DNA of 64,000 nucleotides from Schlesneria sphaerica (GCF_044336245.1 NZ_CP172346.1:1364001-1428000); one strand, 5' to 3'; counted from the stretch's first letter, positions 35,154 through 44,415 are shown. The notes: a model not told the origin generated them from the letters alone. Numbers and translations: made by a program.

Positions 35154-36887
35154 TCACAGTATTTCTCGCCAGTTGGCTGCAACCGTATCCGCCACGTCAT
35201 CCAGTTGGCCCGAAAAGGCGATCTTGGTCATCGCGAGGGCGAATCCCGCCGCCTGCTGAATCGTCGCTTTGGGAGGCATCGCAAGCACATTCGCGTCCGT
35301 CACGATATCGACGACCGCAGGGCCGGGATGCGCCAGAGCCTGTTCGAGTGCCGTTCGAACATCGGCTGGGTTTTCAACTCGAATACCCATCATTCCCAGT
35401 GCTTGAGCGACCGCGGCGAAGTTGGGATTTGTCAGGTTGCAACCGAAAGGAGACATTCCTGCGACTTCCATTTCGAGGTGCACCATTCCGAGTGAATGAT
35501 TGTTGAAGATGACAATCTTCACGGGAAGATTTTGCTGCCCCAGCGTCAGGATATCCCCCATCAGCATCGCGAATCCTCCATCGCCAGAAAGGGAAACGAC
35601 CTGCCGGCCCGGGAACGCGGCCTGAGCTCCGATCGCTTGCGGCAATGCGTTGGCCATCGAACCATGAACGAACGATCCGATTAACCGTCTTCCCTTCGAA
35701 GCACTGAGGTACCGTGCAGCCCAGACGCAGCACATCCCCGTGTCTGCCGTAAACACCGCGTCCTGATCGGCGAGTTCGTCAATCACCGAGGCCACGAATC
35801 CAGGGTGAATCGGGGTTTGCACACTGCCGTTCTCGACACCCGATCGCAGTTTCCGTTCGGCTTTTTCGTGCTGCTTCAGCATCGCGTCCAGATATGATCG
35901 GTCGGTTTTCGGTTCAAGTAGCGGAAGAAGTGCTTCAATCGTGGCGCGGATATCCCCGCACAAACCGAGTTCTAACGTCGCCCGCCGACCGAGGCGTTCG
36001 GCACGGATGTCAACTTGCGCGATTTTCGGCCGCGTTGGAATGAAATCGCGATAAGGGAAATCCGTCCCCAGGAGCAACAGCGTCTCACATTCATGCATGG
36101 CATTGTAAGCGGCCCCCCAACCCAGCAGGCCACTCATCCCGACTGCGAAGGGATTGTCGTAATCGATCCATTCCTTCCCCCGGAAGGCAAATCCGATCGG
36201 AGACTTCAAACGGTCGGCCAGTTCAATCAGTTCGTCATGAGCCCCCGCGCAGCCGCATCCACAGAACAGTGTGATCTTGCGTGATTCGTTGAGCAGGCTC
36301 GCCAGCTTTCGCAGGTCCGAGTCATTCGGACGGACGACCGGATTGGCAACAACCACCGGATGAGCAGCCATATTGGCCGGGGCCTGTTGCGAAGCAACAT
36401 CACCAGGAAGCACGATGACGGCAACTCCGCGGCGCGTCAGCGCATATTGAATGGCCGACTGGAGCACGCGCGGCATCTGCGTGGGATTCGAGATCAGCTC
36501 GCAATAGTGGCTGCACTCGCGGAACAACTGGTCCGGATGTGTCTCCTGAAAATAACCGAGCCCGACTTCGGTGGACGGAATATGCGAGGCAATGGCAAGC
36601 ACCGGAGCCATGCTGCGGTGAGCGTCGAACAATCCATTGATCAGGTGCAGATTCCCCGGACCGCAGCTTCCCGCACAGACTGCCAGTTCACCTGTGAGTT
36701 GAGCTTCCGCCCCCGCCGCGAACGCGGCAGACTCCTCGTGCCGCACATGAACCCATTCAATCTCCTGGTGTCGATGAATCGCATCGGTAATCGGATTCAG
36801 ACTGTCGCCAACAATTCCATAGATCCGTCGAACGCCTGCTGTTGCCAGCGCTTCCACTAAAGCATCACCAACGGTCGGAGCCATCAT
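35154..36887 (-). CDS. poxB: Pyruvate:quinone oxidoreductase / pyruvate oxidase-type ThDP enzyme
   Basis: A 577-residue thiamine-diphosphate enzyme, nearly the length of E. coli PoxB. The N-terminal ThDP domain has IYGIVGDSLNPI and RHEESAAFAAGAEAQLTG with the activating Glu. The central FAD-type domain follows. The C-terminal domain carries the ThDP signature GDGGFAMLMGDILTL...NNHSLGMV. The tail after 540 is amphipathic (FALAMTKIAFSGQLDDV), as in PoxB, where it binds the membrane on activation. It probably oxidises pyruvate to acetate and CO2 and passes electrons to quinone. An acetolactate synthase-like role is less likely because of overall similarity. GAGGAGA precedes the ATG pair. Confidence 0.9.
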   Translation of the reverse strand: MMAPTVGDALVEALATAGVRRIYGIVGDSLNPITDAIHRHQEIEWVHVRHEESAAFAAGAEAQLTGELAVCAGSCGPGNLHLINGLFDAHRSMAPVLAIASHIPSTEVGLGYFQETHPDQLFRECSHYCELISNPTQMPRVLQSAIQYALTRRGVAVIVLPGDVASQQAPANMAAHPVVVANPVVRPNDSDLRKLASLLNESRKITLFCGCGCAGAHDELIELADRLKSPIGFAFRGKEWIDYDNPFAVGMSGLLGWGAAYNAMHECETLLLLGTDFPYRDFIPTRPKIAQVDIRAERLGRRATLELGLCGDIRATIEALLPLLEPKTDRSYLDAMLKQHEKAERKLRSGVENGSVQTPIHPGFVASVIDELADQDAVFTADTGMCCVWAARYLSASKGRRLIGSFVHGSMANALPQAIGAQAAFPGRQVVSLSGDGGFAMLMGDILTLGQQNLPVKIVIFNNHSLGMVHLEMEVAGMSPFGCNLTNPNFAAVAQALGMMGIRVENPADVRTALEQALAHPGPAVVDIVTDANVLAMPPKATIQQAAGFALAMTKIAFSGQLDDVADTVAANWREIL

Positions 36888-37329
36888 CAGAACTTCTCCT
36901 CGTCGCGAACCAGAGTTGGTGACGTCGGGACCGAGACGGAGCCCCGACGCCGGTCAGTAGAGAGCTTCACGTGAGCGTACGTCGGTGCGACTTCCATACC
37001 GCCCCGGCAAGACTTCAGCACGGGATTCTTAAATTTCCGCAGTCAGTTGTGACATCAGACAGATTCAAACATGGGAACCTCAGACGACAAGAGCATCGCT
37101 CTCTCGACATCAGCATCGTGAGACACTATCTCCATTACAACTCTCTTCGCGCCGCAGAATCGCCTGGCATCAGGCAGAATAACCGAGAGTCACTGGCCAG
37201 TTCCTGCAGTCGACAGATCAACCGCCCGACTCGTCCGATTGACGTTCGGTGAGGTCGGATCTTGCCCCACTTGCTGTTAACACATAGAACGTCAGGGAAT
37301 GCACTGCGAATTGTCCCGAGGATCTTTCG
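36888..37329. other. Divergent intergenic region poxB / adaptor gene
   Basis: About 442 bp with the promoters of poxB (minus) and of the HlyD-like adaptor (plus). I could not identify a convincing -35/-10 pair, dyad or small gene. Confidence 0.4.
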
Positions 37330-38241
37330 ATGAATGTGAAACAGCACACGCTTCCCTGTCTTGGCCTGCTGATGCTTCTGACAGCTTCCTCACCGGCGGA
37401 CGAGGCCCCCTCCAAGGGACCGGGAGTTCGACGCGTCAGACTGGAAAAGTGTCACATCACGCTCATCGATCAGGTGACACTCGCCTCAGACCGTACGGGA
37501 ATTCTGAAGCTGGTCGAGTTCAAGGAAGGCCATTCCGTCACGGCAGGCAGCCTTGTGGCCCTGATCGCCGACGAAGTGGCCCAGGCCAATCTCGCCGTGG
37601 CCGAAAAGAAAGCGGCCAATGGAGTCGAACTGGAATTTTCGAAGATTGCCAAGTCAGCGGCCGACAGCGAACTGAATCGACTGCTGAAAGCAAATCAGCT
37701 CGCGGTGGAGAAAGGGGGAAAGGAACCGGTCCCTCAGCTTGAAATCGATAAAGCCAGACTGGCTGCGGATAAAGCAGCACTCTCCATTCAACTCGCTGAG
37801 CATGAACTTGGTCTGAATAAATTGAACGCAGCCGTCTCGGCGGCAGAACTGAAGACCTATTCAGTGCAGGCTCAGTTCGACGGTGTGGTGACCCGGATTT
37901 ACCGCAAGAAAGGGGAAGCCGTCCGACAGGGGGATCCCGTCGCAGAAATTGTGAACACGGACCGCGTACGAGTGGAAGGCAACGTCCCCTTTCAAGACCT
38001 CTCTTACGCCCGTCAGGGAGCGAAAGTGTACGTGAAGCTGCACAATATCGACCCGGACCACTCGCACGCGAATGAAGTGTTTGAAGGGAAGATCACGTTC
38101 GTCGACGTCGTTTCGGAGCCGATTGACCGAACGACCCGAGTCTACGCCGAAGTCCGTAATCGAGATAACATACTGCGAGCAGGCCTCGAAGCGGTGATGG
38201 AAATCGAAGTGGAAGGACAAGTCGCCGCAAAGGTCCGCTGA
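37330..38241 (+). CDS. HlyD/RND-type periplasmic adaptor protein
   Basis: A 303-residue exported adaptor. A signal peptide (1-22, ending near SSPADEA) is followed by a split biotinyl-lipoyl domain (RTGILKLVEFKEGHSVTAGSLVALI ... AQFDGVVTRIYRKKGEAVRQGDPV). Between the halves lies an alpha-helical hairpin (about 78-165) rich in Ala, Lys and Glu. A beta-barrel ends the chain (VFEGKITFVD...RTTRVYAEVRN). It has no transmembrane helix of its own, unlike typical HlyD. GAGGA lies upstream of the ATG. The PqqD/M50/HlyD gene begins 190 bp downstream on the same strand, so the two probably form one export or envelope module. Confidence 0.85.
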   Translation: MNVKQHTLPCLGLLMLLTASSPADEAPSKGPGVRRVRLEKCHITLIDQVTLASDRTGILKLVEFKEGHSVTAGSLVALIADEVAQANLAVAEKKAANGVELEFSKIAKSAADSELNRLLKANQLAVEKGGKEPVPQLEIDKARLAADKAALSIQLAEHELGLNKLNAAVSAAELKTYSVQAQFDGVVTRIYRKKGEAVRQGDPVAEIVNTDRVRVEGNVPFQDLSYARQGAKVYVKLHNIDPDHSHANEVFEGKITFVDVVSEPIDRTTRVYAEVRNRDNILRAGLEAVMEIEVEGQVAAKVR

Positions 38242-38431
38242 CTCCCACCGGGCGAAAGTCGACGGGGTGAACGTCGGTCTCTGCTCGGATGTCGGCCGTT
38301 CTCGTTACTGCTTCATCGTCAAGTCCCTGTTTGCAAGTCCCTGTTTCCTCAACGACCGCGGCCCAAGTTCGAACGGATCCGGCCGTCGTCGCACTGACCT
38401 CATTCCCTTTCGATTACGCGAGTCTGCCACA

Positions 38432-40657
38432 ATGTCGATGGCGATGCCTGCCCAGGAATTGCGTTCCAGCCAGCGACCCGTTCCGCTGCGCGGGCGGATG
38501 GATCTGGTGATCAAGCAGATCGAGTTCCAGGGGGTGTCGCACTTTGTGATCAAGGATCCCGTCGGCCTGACCTACCACCGCCTTCGTGCCGATCAGTATC
38601 GAGTTTTGAATCTGCTGGATGGACAGAAGAGTCTGGAAACGATTCGTGCGGAGCTGATACGTGAATTTCCAGCGATCAGCCCGACGTTAACAGAGACACA
38701 GTTGCTTGTTTCGGACCTGCACCAGAAAGGCCTCGCCTACAGTGTGCGTCCCGGGCAGGCCTCGGCGCGAATCGAGCAAAAGCGGAAGAATCGTCGACAA
38801 AAGGCTTTTGGTGTCCTGACCAACATCCTTTCGGTTCGGTTGCCGGGCTGGGACCCCGATCGGGTGCTGGCGGCGATGGTTCCCTGGACGCGCTGGGTGT
38901 GCCATCCCATTGCCGTCGCGGCAGCGGTGGGACTGGTGCTGAGTTCCTGGCTGCTGCTGGCCATTCAGTTTCGTGCCTTTCAGGCAGGGCTCCCTGCCTT
39001 CCAGCAATTTTTCGGCTGGCCTAACCTGCTCTTTCTCTGGATGACGCTGGCTGGTTCCAAGATCATTCATGAGTTTGGTCATGGGCTCGCGTGCAAAATG
39101 TTCGGCAGCGAATGTCACGAGATGGGGGTCATGCTGCTGGTCGGCAGCCCCTGCTTGTATTGCGATGTCTCGGACTCGTGGATGCTGAAGAATAAATGGC
39201 ACCGAATCCTGATAGGTGCGGCGGGGATGATCGTCGAAGTTGTGCTCTCGGCGATTGCGATCTTTCTGTGGTGGCTGACTGAGCCGGGCCTGTTTCATTT
39301 CCTGTGTCTCAACGTCTTCTTCGTCACGACGCTGACCACGGTGATTTTCAATGCCAACCCGCTGATGAAGCTCGACGGTTACTACATGATGAGTGACTTT
39401 CTCGAGATCCCCAATCTGCGGCAGAAGGCTGACAAGCTGACGGGCGAATTTTTCTCGGCACTTTGTCTGGGCATCGAACCGCGTCCGGATCCATTCATGC
39501 CTCAGACCAATCAGCACTGGTTCATCCTCTATGCGATTGCGTCGAAGATTTACGGCTGGTTCGTGCTGTTCGGGATCCTGACGTTCCTTTATACCGTACT
39601 GAAACCTTATGGATTGCAGAGTCTGGGTCAGTCCGTAGCCTACTTTTCGATCGCAGGGATTCTGGTTCAGATGACGAAATCTGCATACAGGCAGCTCACT
39701 CAACCGCGCGAGAAGCCGATCCAGAAATGGAGGCTCGCCCTGTCCGGCCTCGTCCTGGCAGGGATCATCGGCGGACTCGGGATGATCAAGATCCCCTTCA
39801 TTCAGTGGGCCGCCTTCATGATCGAGCCACAGGAGGTGCGTCACGTCGTAACCCGGGTCCCCGGTGAGCTGGTGGAACTGAACGTTCAACCGGGTGACTA
39901 TGTCGAAGCGGGCCAGCAACTGGCGGTACTGTATGACCCTCGACTCAGCGAGGCCAAACGTCGACTGACGCTGCAACGGGAGGTTCAGGAACAGTCGAAG
40001 AAAAATGCCTGGGCACTCAACGACCGGACCGAGATGGCTCTGCTGGAAGAGAGCCTGAAATCGATCGACGAACAATTGAGCGAGATCGAGATGCAGATCC
40101 GGCATCTGGTTGTTGTCGCTCCTGTTGCCGGACATGTGATCGCTCCTGCCCGTCAACCGATCCCCAACCTGGAAATACAGAAAACGCGGCTGGTCGGCTG
40201 GACGGGAACGCCACTCGACCGGAAGAATCTGGGTGCATTCCTGGAAGAGCGGACGGAACTGATGAGTATTGCTCCGTCCGACTTAATGCAGGCCACGCTC
40301 TATGTCAATCAGGGTGATCGCTACGACATCCACGAAGGGCTGAAGGTTTCGCTCAAGTTTGACCACCTGCCCCAGCAAACGTTTCGGGGGACGATCACGC
40401 AAATCGCAACCGCTCATTCGGACTTCGCGCCGGAAACGATGTCGGTCAAACGAGGGGGGCTGCTCGCAACGAAAACCGATCAGGACGGGCGGGAACAACT
40501 GCAGGAAGCCGCTTACCGCGCCACCGTGATCCTCGACGAATCCCCCGCTGGTCTGCGCCCCTATCTCCGTGGCAACGCAAGATTCATGGCGGTCCAGCGA
40601 TCAACCTTCGGCTGGCTGTGGCGTTCTCTACGACGGACATTCCACTTCAAGATGTGA
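38432..40657 (+). CDS. PqqD-like / M50 site-2 protease / HlyD-like fusion membrane protein
   Basis: A 741-residue fusion. Residues about 40-110 resemble PqqD-type peptide-binding domains (YRVLNLLDGQKSLETIRAEL). The membrane part (about 150-470) is an M50/site-2 protease core with HEFGH at 213-217 and the third ligand in LDGYY (D315). From about 480 the chain is a HlyD-like adaptor: VTRVPGELVELNVQPGDYVEAGQQLAVL, a coiled-coil hairpin, VAPVAGHVIAP and a beta-barrel. The open frame extends to GTG 38267, but ATG 38432 begins the conserved part. Related proteins occur with peptide-modification or bacteriocin export genes; here no precursor peptide or radical SAM enzyme is seen. Function is therefore open. 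Confidence 0.87.
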   Translation: MSMAMPAQELRSSQRPVPLRGRMDLVIKQIEFQGVSHFVIKDPVGLTYHRLRADQYRVLNLLDGQKSLETIRAELIREFPAISPTLTETQLLVSDLHQKGLAYSVRPGQASARIEQKRKNRRQKAFGVLTNILSVRLPGWDPDRVLAAMVPWTRWVCHPIAVAAAVGLVLSSWLLLAIQFRAFQAGLPAFQQFFGWPNLLFLWMTLAGSKIIHEFGHGLACKMFGSECHEMGVMLLVGSPCLYCDVSDSWMLKNKWHRILIGAAGMIVEVVLSAIAIFLWWLTEPGLFHFLCLNVFFVTTLTTVIFNANPLMKLDGYYMMSDFLEIPNLRQKADKLTGEFFSALCLGIEPRPDPFMPQTNQHWFILYAIASKIYGWFVLFGILTFLYTVLKPYGLQSLGQSVAYFSIAGILVQMTKSAYRQLTQPREKPIQKWRLALSGLVLAGIIGGLGMIKIPFIQWAAFMIEPQEVRHVVTRVPGELVELNVQPGDYVEAGQQLAVLYDPRLSEAKRRLTLQREVQEQSKKNAWALNDRTEMALLEESLKSIDEQLSEIEMQIRHLVVVAPVAGHVIAPARQPIPNLEIQKTRLVGWTGTPLDRKNLGAFLEERTELMSIAPSDLMQATLYVNQGDRYDIHEGLKVSLKFDHLPQQTFRGTITQIATAHSDFAPETMSVKRGGLLATKTDQDGREQLQEAAYRATVILDESPAGLRPYLRGNARFMAVQRSTFGWLWRSLRRTFHFKM

Positions 40658-40748
40658 GCGGGATGGGTCTGCCAGACGACCCTTGAAGAATGGAAACCGG
40701 ACCAAGAGGAGATCATCCTCCGCCCCTTGTTTTTTGCGAGACCGATTG

Positions 40749-41144
40749 ATGACCGATGTGCCCCAGAGGATCAAACAGGTAATCGTCATGCGTCACGATC
40801 TGAAGATGCGGCGCGGTAAACAGATTGCGCAGGGAGCTCATGCGTCGATGTCATTTCTGACTCGCCGACTGGCCAAAACGGGATCGCTGTCGACATCCGA
40901 CTTCTCAGACGTCGAGCGAACGTGGCTCGAAGGGGCGTTCGCCAAGGTCTGCTGCCGTGCCAACAGCGAGGAAGAACTGCTCCAGATCTACGACCAGGCG
41001 GTCGCGGCGGGTCTGGAAGTCCACATGATTACTGACAGTGGACGAACAGAATTCCACGGAGTCCCGACACGCACCTGCCTGGCAATTGGTCCCGACGTGG
41101 CAGAGCGAATCGACACGATCACCGGCCATCTGGAACTTCTCTAA
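40749..41144 (+). CDS. Peptidyl-tRNA hydrolase, Pth2 family
   Basis: A 131-residue Pth2 protein, a family that is usual in Archaea and Eukarya and uncommon in bacteria. It releases peptides from peptidyl-tRNA dropped by ribosomes. Family marks: VIVMRHDLKMRRGKQIAQGAHAS at the N-terminus with the catalytic Lys and His, the central ITDSGRTEFHGVPT, and TCLAIGPDVAERID at the end. The frame extends upstream to 40569, but ATG 40749 begins the domain. The ribosome-binding site is not obvious. The canonical bacterial Pth1 is not in this window, so redundancy cannot be judged. Confidence 0.92.
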   Translation: MTDVPQRIKQVIVMRHDLKMRRGKQIAQGAHASMSFLTRRLAKTGSLSTSDFSDVERTWLEGAFAKVCCRANSEEELLQIYDQAVAAGLEVHMITDSGRTEFHGVPTRTCLAIGPDVAERIDTITGHLELL

Positions 41145-41410
41145 CCCGAATTCACGCTCCGACCAGCCGTCCGCTGGCGGCACTCGTCCCAGCCCTCATC
41201 GCGGCATCTCAAGGGCTGGCTCCAACATTCGAACATTCGAAAATATTCACTCGCAGGCTGCGGAACCCAGAGAGGATAGGAGTACTGGACCGTCTCGGGA
41301 TTCACCAACCTTCATCCGGTCTAGACCCTTTCCCGAATTCCGTGTCTAATCCGCGCGAAAATTGACACAGTGGAGAGCTGGCGCAAGATGTCCAGCGATT
41401 ACACAGGGAT
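41145..41410. other. Spacer between Pth2 and the ABC exporter
   Basis: About 266 bp. It carries two close ATTCGAA copies (around 41229-41243), perhaps part of an operator, and no supported gene. Confidence 0.35.
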
Positions 41411-43456
41411 GTGACCGTGGAGAGTCTTGCACGATTAATTCCGTTTGTCCTTCGGCAGCGTCGTGCGCTGGTGGTATCGGTATTCCTCTCGATTGGAACC
41501 GCGGTCTTTGCGGTCGCACAGCTCTCGCTAGTCTATCCGGCCATGAAGCTCATGCTGGAAGGACAGACCTATGATGAGCACATCGTTGCAGAGCTGGCTC
41601 GCGCCCAGAAGCAGGTCACTGAAGGCACTAACCGCGTCGAGGAACTCGAAACTCGCCTCAGCAAAAAAGTCTGGCTGAGCAGCCCGACAGAAATGAACGA
41701 GAGGCAACTGCAACGGGAACTCCGCAAGACGCGCTCGGAGTTGCGGACAGCTCAATGGGACGTGACCCAGTTCAGCTGGCTGCAGCGCCGTATCATTCCG
41801 CTGCTTCCGACCGATGCGTTCAACTTTCTGGCTTTCATTCTAGGGCTGCTCCTGACTCTGACGTTGCTGAAGGAGACCTGCGCTTACTTCCAGGAGATGT
41901 GTGTCGGCGGCGTCGTGCAGCGAGTCATGCAGTCCATTCGTCAGCAACTGTTTCGGACAACACTGCGACTGGACCAGCAGACACTGGCATTGGAAACAAC
42001 GCCCAAGCTGATGTCCCGGTTTACGTTTGATCTGTATCAGGTCGCACATGGAATGGTGCTGCTGGGAGGCAAGATCGTCGTCGAACCGATCAAAGCAACA
42101 CTCTGTATCGCCTATGCGTTCTCGGCAAACTGGCGACTGACATTGCTCGCCTTCATCTGCGCCCCCGCTCTGGCTCTGCTGTTCGGCGGGCTGGGAAAGA
42201 AGCTGAAAAAAGCGGCACAGCGACAAATGGAAAGCATGTCGCGACTGTTTCGCGTGCTGGATGAAACCTTCTCGTCCTTTCGAATCGTTCAGTCTTATCG
42301 AAACGAAGGGTTGCATCGGCGACGGCTGGCCAAAGAACACACCGTCTATTACGAGAAGGCGCTGCGGATTCTGAAGATTGACGCTCTCGTCAGTCCCTCG
42401 GTCGAATTTCTGGCAATGTGCGCGGTATTCATCGGATCTCTGCCCGGCGCTTATCTGGTTCTGCGTCAGAAGACATCCATCTGGGGAATCCAGCTCGCTG
42501 CGGAAGAGATGACCGTCTCTGACCTGGCGTTACTTTATACCTGCATGGCCGGGGTACTCGATCCAGGGCGCAAGCTGTCGGGTGTTTACTCCAAGCTGAA
42601 AAAGTCAGCGACCGCCTGTACCCGGGTCTTTGCCTGGATGGACCGGGCATCGCTGGTCAAGACGGCTCGCCCTGCACTCCCCCTGCCACGTCACAGCAAG
42701 TCCATCGACTTTGAAGACGTCGTCTTCCACTATGCTCAGTTGGACACAGACGAACCGGGCAGGAAGGCTCTCGACTGCGTGACGCTGACGGTCCCATTCG
42801 GTGCGACAGTGGCCGTCGTGGGCGAGAACGGTTGCGGCAAATCGACTCTTGTCAATCTGCTTCCCCGCTTCTGTGACCCTCACAGCGGTCGAGTCTGCAT
42901 CGACGGTATGGATCTCAAAAGTGTCGACCTGTCGCAGCTACGCGCACAGATCGGCGTTGTCACTCAAGAGACGCTGCTGTTCGACTGGTCGATTGCGGAC
43001 AATATCCGCTATGGAAAGCCGGACGTGACTGATGCAGAACTGAAGGCTGCCGCGGATCAGGCCCATGTGACAGACTTCGTCTCACGCCTGCCGGAAGGAC
43101 TCCAGACACAGATCGGCGACAAGGGCCATCGGCTGTCAGGCGGGCAACGCCAGCGTGTGGCGCTGGCGCGAGCCATTGTGCGCGATCCGGCGATTCTGAT
43201 TCTGGACGAAGCCACTTCTGCGATTGATACGCAGAGTGAGCAATGCATTCATAACACATTGCGAGATTTCACCAAAAATCGCACGACCTTCATCGTCACT
43301 CACGGAATGACACCCAGCCTGCTGCAGTTCGTCACGCATGTCCTGGTAATGGATGGGGGTCAGGCGATTGCCTTTGGTGCGCATGACTCGTTGCTCAAAA
43401 CTTGCCCTCTTTATCAACGTCTGTTTAATGCACAGACATTAAAACGGGCTGGTTGA
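41411..43456 (+). CDS. ABC exporter (fused permease and ATPase) with extracytoplasmic coiled-coil insert
   Basis: A 681-residue half-transporter of the MsbA/lipid-drug exporter type. Transmembrane helix 1 is near 20-45. An unusual insertion (about 50-130) rich in Lys, Glu and Arg is predicted to form a coiled coil before helix 2 (about 138-160). Further helices reach about 400. The nucleotide-binding domain has Walker A GENGCGKST at 471-479, Q-loop VVTQET, signature LSGGQRQR at 575-582, Walker B ILILDEATS and switch His in VTHGM. It should work as a homodimer exporting a lipid or hydrophobic compound. The start is GTG 41411 (a second GTG lies two codons in). Confidence 0.9.
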   Translation: MTVESLARLIPFVLRQRRALVVSVFLSIGTAVFAVAQLSLVYPAMKLMLEGQTYDEHIVAELARAQKQVTEGTNRVEELETRLSKKVWLSSPTEMNERQLQRELRKTRSELRTAQWDVTQFSWLQRRIIPLLPTDAFNFLAFILGLLLTLTLLKETCAYFQEMCVGGVVQRVMQSIRQQLFRTTLRLDQQTLALETTPKLMSRFTFDLYQVAHGMVLLGGKIVVEPIKATLCIAYAFSANWRLTLLAFICAPALALLFGGLGKKLKKAAQRQMESMSRLFRVLDETFSSFRIVQSYRNEGLHRRRLAKEHTVYYEKALRILKIDALVSPSVEFLAMCAVFIGSLPGAYLVLRQKTSIWGIQLAAEEMTVSDLALLYTCMAGVLDPGRKLSGVYSKLKKSATACTRVFAWMDRASLVKTARPALPLPRHSKSIDFEDVVFHYAQLDTDEPGRKALDCVTLTVPFGATVAVVGENGCGKSTLVNLLPRFCDPHSGRVCIDGMDLKSVDLSQLRAQIGVVTQETLLFDWSIADNIRYGKPDVTDAELKAAADQAHVTDFVSRLPEGLQTQIGDKGHRLSGGQRQRVALARAIVRDPAILILDEATSAIDTQSEQCIHNTLRDFTKNRTTFIVTHGMTPSLLQFVTHVLVMDGGQAIAFGAHDSLLKTCPLYQRLFNAQTLKRAG

Positions 43457-43554
43457 GTCAACCACTCACCGTCACTCCCTCGGTCACAATTCCGTGTCGA
43501 AGTTCCGAACGGGTTGTCCTGAACCCCAGGTTGGTCAGACGTACGGGTAGAACG

Positions 43555-43734
43555 CTACGAATCCAGGTCAGTCGGAAAGGCTGCGCGACGGCGGATGGTT
43601 TCTGCTTCAGACCATGTGGCCCGGATCAGCCAGCATTCGCGGGCAATCTGCTCAGGTGTCGGCAGGTAGGAAGGCTCATTCGCGGTCGATGAGTGCTTGT
43701 TCTTTTTGACTGGTTTGGTAGCGATCATCATCAT
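43555..43734 (-). CDS. Small 59-residue protein
   Basis: A minus-strand frame of 60 codons from ATG 43734 to TAG. AAGGA lies ten bases upstream, an excellent Shine-Dalgarno match. The start is ATG ATG ATG. The protein begins with a basic leader (MMMIATKPVKKNKH), then PTPEQIARECWLIRATWSEAETIRRR, a short helical Arg/Glu/Trp-rich segment. I recall similar small planctomycete proteins with an IRxxWSxxExxRR pattern, but I cannot name a family. It sits between the convergent ABC exporter end and the pyrC region. A longer plus-strand frame overlaps it (43453-43692) but has no ribosome-binding site. Function unknown. Confidence 0.6.
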   Translation of the reverse strand: MMMIATKPVKKNKHSSTANEPSYLPTPEQIARECWLIRATWSEAETIRRRAAFPTDLDS

Positions 43735-44415
43735 GTCCGATTCCTTTTCTGAACTGGTGTCACATCAATAAGGTCGAAAACTCTTCCCGTCGGTGGTCGT
43801 CGACCAACTTCGGTTGAATTCGAGGTAAGAAGCCGGGTTCGTCACCTGTTGCAGCAGCATTCGGTTTCGCCCTCTCATGGGCTGAAGTGATGTGCTCCTG
43901 CAGAGACTTCTCGTGATGGGTCCGAAGGGCTTTCACGCAGGCCTTCCGCTGAGGAAGACGTCACTGAGTCATTGGACTTAGCAATTGGAATGCCATAGCC
44001 ACAAAGGGGAGCCAAATCGGTGTTTTCAGGCTCTATTTCGCGCTGTGACGGCTCAGTTCAGTGAGCCTACCTGAGCAATTTGGACGCTCGCCGCGCAACA
44101 CTTCGAGAGGGGTCGCGCGAGAGGCGTTCATACGCAGAAATTCGTAGTCGCGGGTGACGTCCGCAAGTTCGCTCAAACCAACGCTCGTAAGTCACAGTGC
44201 AGAGAATGAGACCGCGTAAAATGGATGCCGCCTCTGCCGAGCAATGTGCTTCCCCGCAACAAACACGCGAGACGGAGAACTTCTCCTCACCGTTATTTTC
44301 TTCCCTTGCCCGCAACATGGTGAGAACCGGTACTGCAGTGCGACGGGGAGGAAACGACAGCAGAGACGCTGCTTGACGTCTCTGCTAATAGAGTCAGACT
44401 GTTGTGGTCGTCAAT
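43735..44415. other. Intergenic region downstream of pyrC
   Basis: About 681 bp. It holds the promoter side of the 59-residue gene and the pyrC 3' hairpin (44359-44386). A minus-strand frame at 44067-44318 is not supported well enough to list as a gene. Confidence 0.45.
44359..44386 (-). terminator. Hairpin downstream of pyrC
   Basis: AGCAGAGACG (44359-44368) pairs perfectly with CGTCTCTGCT (44377-44386) over an 8-nt loop, 30 bp past the pyrC stop. There is no T-run on the minus strand. It resembles the other U-less hairpins behind pgi and between the MATE and aldehyde dehydrogenase genes. Confidence 0.5.

Noticed and set aside
38687..40156. Minus-strand frame of 489 residues
   Set aside because: Antisense to the PqqD/M50/HlyD fusion; rich in His, Gln and Arg as typical of shadow frames.
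43453..43692. Plus-strand frame of 79 residues after the ABC exporter
   Set aside because: Overlaps the exporter stop, has no ribosome-binding site, and is opposite the better-supported 59-residue minus-strand gene.
44067..44318. Minus-strand frame of 83 residues with a HEAT-like C-terminus (YERLSRDPSRSVARRASKLL)
   Set aside because: Attractive C-terminal half but the N-terminal half looks random and there is no ribosome-binding site; could be a gene remnant, not claimed.
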